A stretch of 64,000 bases of DNA from Rhea pennata (taxonomy: Eukaryota; Chordata; Aves; Rheiformes; Rheidae), in the NCBI RefSeq assembly GCF_028389875.1, contig NC_084667.1, positions 63,776,570-63,840,569 of the forward strand. Reading direction: 5' to 3'. Every line of letters starts with the position of its first letter. Within the stretch, counting starts at the first letter, position 1. A program made the position numbers and the translations under genes. Of the stretch, positions 61,501 through 64,000 are shown piece by piece. The notes beneath the pieces are model-generated. The model had not been told where the DNA came from, ran no database searches, and saw nothing but the letters and a program-made list of their open reading frames with translations.

Positions 61501-64000
61501 AGAGTCTACTGTAAAATGCCCAGTTTCCAATTCAAAAGTCTGGAAGTTTCAAATTGCAGCACTTGACAGTGTAGCATCAAATACTCAACAAGAATAAAAG
61601 TTCTCCTAAAGATACCAGTACAGGCCTCTTCAATAGGTCCGTGACTGGACATGGAAATAATGCTATGTAAATTCAGCACGTTATTCCTAGAGTTTTAGGG
61701 CCGCATTACCTCCCCACCTCAGGCAACTTATTTGGGGTTCCATCTTTATTTTTTAAAGTTAAAAGCACCACATGAAAGAACAAAATTCATAAATTGTGTT
61801 CAATGTTTTCAAACAAAAATAACGCTTACATAGTTAAAGAATTAGAAAATTGTTATTTTCCATTAAGCTAACATTTTGCTTTACTATTACCACTTTATTT
61901 CCCTTTAGCCACCCAGAAAGCCTTTTTCAAAACCAAAACTGAGTAGACTACATTTCTTTTTAATTCCAACAAAAATAGGACAGGTAAATCTCTAACTATA
62001 CACATGCAAACTTTACATATTGTGAGCAAAGCTCCATCAACTTCAGTAACATGTGAGGTTAAATACAAGCCTGAGTTTCTCAGGATCATCTTTCTTTAGT
62101 TTTCTCCTCTAGTCTGAAGAGAAATACTGCATTCTGGCCTGAAATCCCAATAGGGAAAATGAAATTGGCCACTCATATTTCCGTTGCTCAAATTGAGTTG
62201 AATTCAGCAACACATGCGAAATTAAACCCTGCAGACTTCAATCTACAGGCACCGACATAAGAAAGACCATGTTTTGCGACTTGCCAGTCTGTTTTATCCA
62301 TTTTCTTTACAAAGGCATAGCTTCTCAGAAGAAATAATGGCATCTCCTTCACTCTGGAGGCTTACTCACAATATTCGAGTCCTGTCTATTTTAGCTATAA
62401 AAAACCACCCACGCTCCCAACAAGTTCTTCAGAGCTATACAACTAACGGAAGCCAAAATTAATTTCAGTTTTTGGCTCAACGTCATCAAGCGGCTTAAGA
62501 ACTACAGAGGTAACACTCTTAAAGAAAAATGTTACTACCTGATAAAACACTCACTGTTGCAAATAAATTACTAGCTACACACTAGTAAGCACCGTTGGTT
62601 TTATTTTTGTAAAAAATGTAGATGTCTGGAGAAATTTTTAAAAGCATTCAGGCAGTAATCAAATTGAGTTAAATGTGAAAATCTGGCTACACGTAAAATA
62701 AATATCCTAGAAATCTGACCTATCATCATCCCATCTCTACTGACGTTTTCAGTGTTTCAGGATAGAACTGTTTCATTAATCCTATAAAAAGCATTTTTAA
62801 AATTAAGCCTGTTTTCCCAGATTGTGACTGTAAAGGCTAGGGTTTTTCTGTCATATTTAAAGAAAGCCTCACCCCCAAACCCAGTTTCCTAGGACACAAT
62901 CATCACTCTAGCCTTATAGCTTGGAAGCAAGGACCTTAGTAAAATGTCAACATGAGGGAAAAAAACACTTTACAGCTAGGCAAATGGAATCTTAAAGAAA
63001 ACAAAACACCCAACACAGGAATATGCATAAAATCTAGTTCACTACAGGCCACCAACTTAAGACACTATAAAGAGATTATACCATCTAACAATTTTTTCTA
63101 CTTACTAAGAGTAAATAGTAGAAACATCTGGAGATTTTTCTGGAAGTTTTCAATGGGAGAATATGTAAATATTCAACTTTTAGCATGTTGCATGCTCCTT
63201 CTCGATCTGAATGCACAGAGTGGTCCATGAAAAGTTTTCAATATTTTTCCTGCAACTTCTTGAACTTCTGTGAACAAATGCCCAGTTTACTGCTCTCTTT
63301 TAAAAAGCAGTTAAAAACTCAGTAAAATAAGGGCTGCAAAGAGCTTCAGAAGGTGCAGGCCAGAGTCCGCAGAGACCAGCGGACTTCGCACGGGACAGTT
63401 CAGGGGAGAGCTCACCACAAGACCAGACGTTTTGAGCAATATTCCATAGGCTCAAGTTACCATCATCTCAAAAACCTGTAGCTGCAGGGACAAAGGGCTG
63501 TACTAGTTATCTAGAAGGTATCATTTTTACACCTAATGAAGCTTGGCACAGAGTAATTTCATTTTCTGCAGGAAGTGTCAGGTACAGTTCTACATGTTTT
63601 GCTATTTCTTAAGCTAAGGTTTTTATTAAAAACTGTATTTGTCAAATGAAGTGCAACATTTTACTAATGGTTAGCCGATTACAGACATACCAGGTTTAAA
63701 TATGAAGAAATTTAAATATACCAAGTCAAGTATGCATAAAAATTTAAGGTGGCAAGTACAGATTAAGATGAACACTTTATCCTGCCAAAATTCTGATGCA
63801 CTTTGGAATAAGGTAAATTAAAACCACCATTTCACTAACCTAATCATGGCAGCCACACTGTCAATCTCTTAGGACATAACTACATGCATCTGTAGAGAGC
63901 TAACAAAAAGTTTGTCAGCATAGAACTCCTATGCAGACATTAAAACCAAAATTTCATGATGCTAGTTTTAAGAAACATAACATTTACCAAAGCAAACATT

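Larger units (their letters stand above)
57880..64000. other. AT-rich, CpG-poor flank; possible minus-strand 3' UTR
   Basis: Composition changes at about 57.9 kb to AT-rich, nearly CpG-free sequence that continues to the window end. Several AATAAA hexamers are readable on the minus strand (for example 60673-60678, 60466-60471 and 60009-60014). If the left gene is SIX6OS1, the neighbour expected by synteny is PPM1A, transcribed toward it with a long 3' UTR, so this flank may belong to that UTR. No PPM1A coding sequence is visible. Hexamers are expected by chance in AT-rich DNA. Confidence 0.25.

Overview
This is vertebrate nuclear DNA. Short coding exons are bounded by GT-AG splice sites, there is no dense coding, and almost everything is non-coding. 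A bird is the best guess: 64 kb holds very little recognisable interspersed repeat, the one clear transposon is a CR1-type LINE fragment (the dominant avian LINE family), and CpG-rich blocks are preserved. A crocodile or turtle cannot be excluded by eye.

The only protein-coding gene I can support is the 3' end of a plus-strand gene at the left edge. It has a 58-base exon (666-723), an intron, and a terminal exon whose frame stays open across the junction to a stop at 2115-2117. The 86-residue tail is rich in serine and phenylalanine, with two F-x-F-P-F segments and an FTFF end. From memory of the family, not a search, it looks like the C-terminus of SIX6OS1 (C14orf39), a synaptonemal-complex central-element protein. 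If so, the window lies between SIX6OS1 and PPM1A, beside the SIX6-SIX1-SIX4 cluster. The right-hand flank could then run into the long 3' UTR of a minus-strand PPM1A. That placement is inference.

Layout: 1-2.6 kb, the gene tail and its 3' UTR; 2.6-13 kb, AT-rich spacer with one homeodomain-motif-rich patch near 6.6 kb; 13-57.9 kb, GC-richer desert containing at least seven CpG-rich blocks (near 18.2, 25.1, 31.3, 41.5, 47.7, 51.1 and 56.3 kb), interleaved with AT-rich patches dense in homeodomain-type motifs; 57.9-64 kb, an abrupt return to AT-rich, CpG-poor sequence. Orphan CpG blocks alternating with such patches suit the regulatory desert of a developmental transcription-factor locus, but no cross-species alignment was available.

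Repeats are a CR1 reverse-transcriptase fragment near 52.1 kb, several long homopolymers (A24, T31, A27, T34, G19, T22, A36), a (TG)n tract, and two A-tract junctions that look like retroposed mRNA 3' ends. I found no tRNA, rRNA, CRISPR array, intact mobile element or novel protein system. The long open frames elsewhere look like chance openings in GC-rich or homopolymer sequence.
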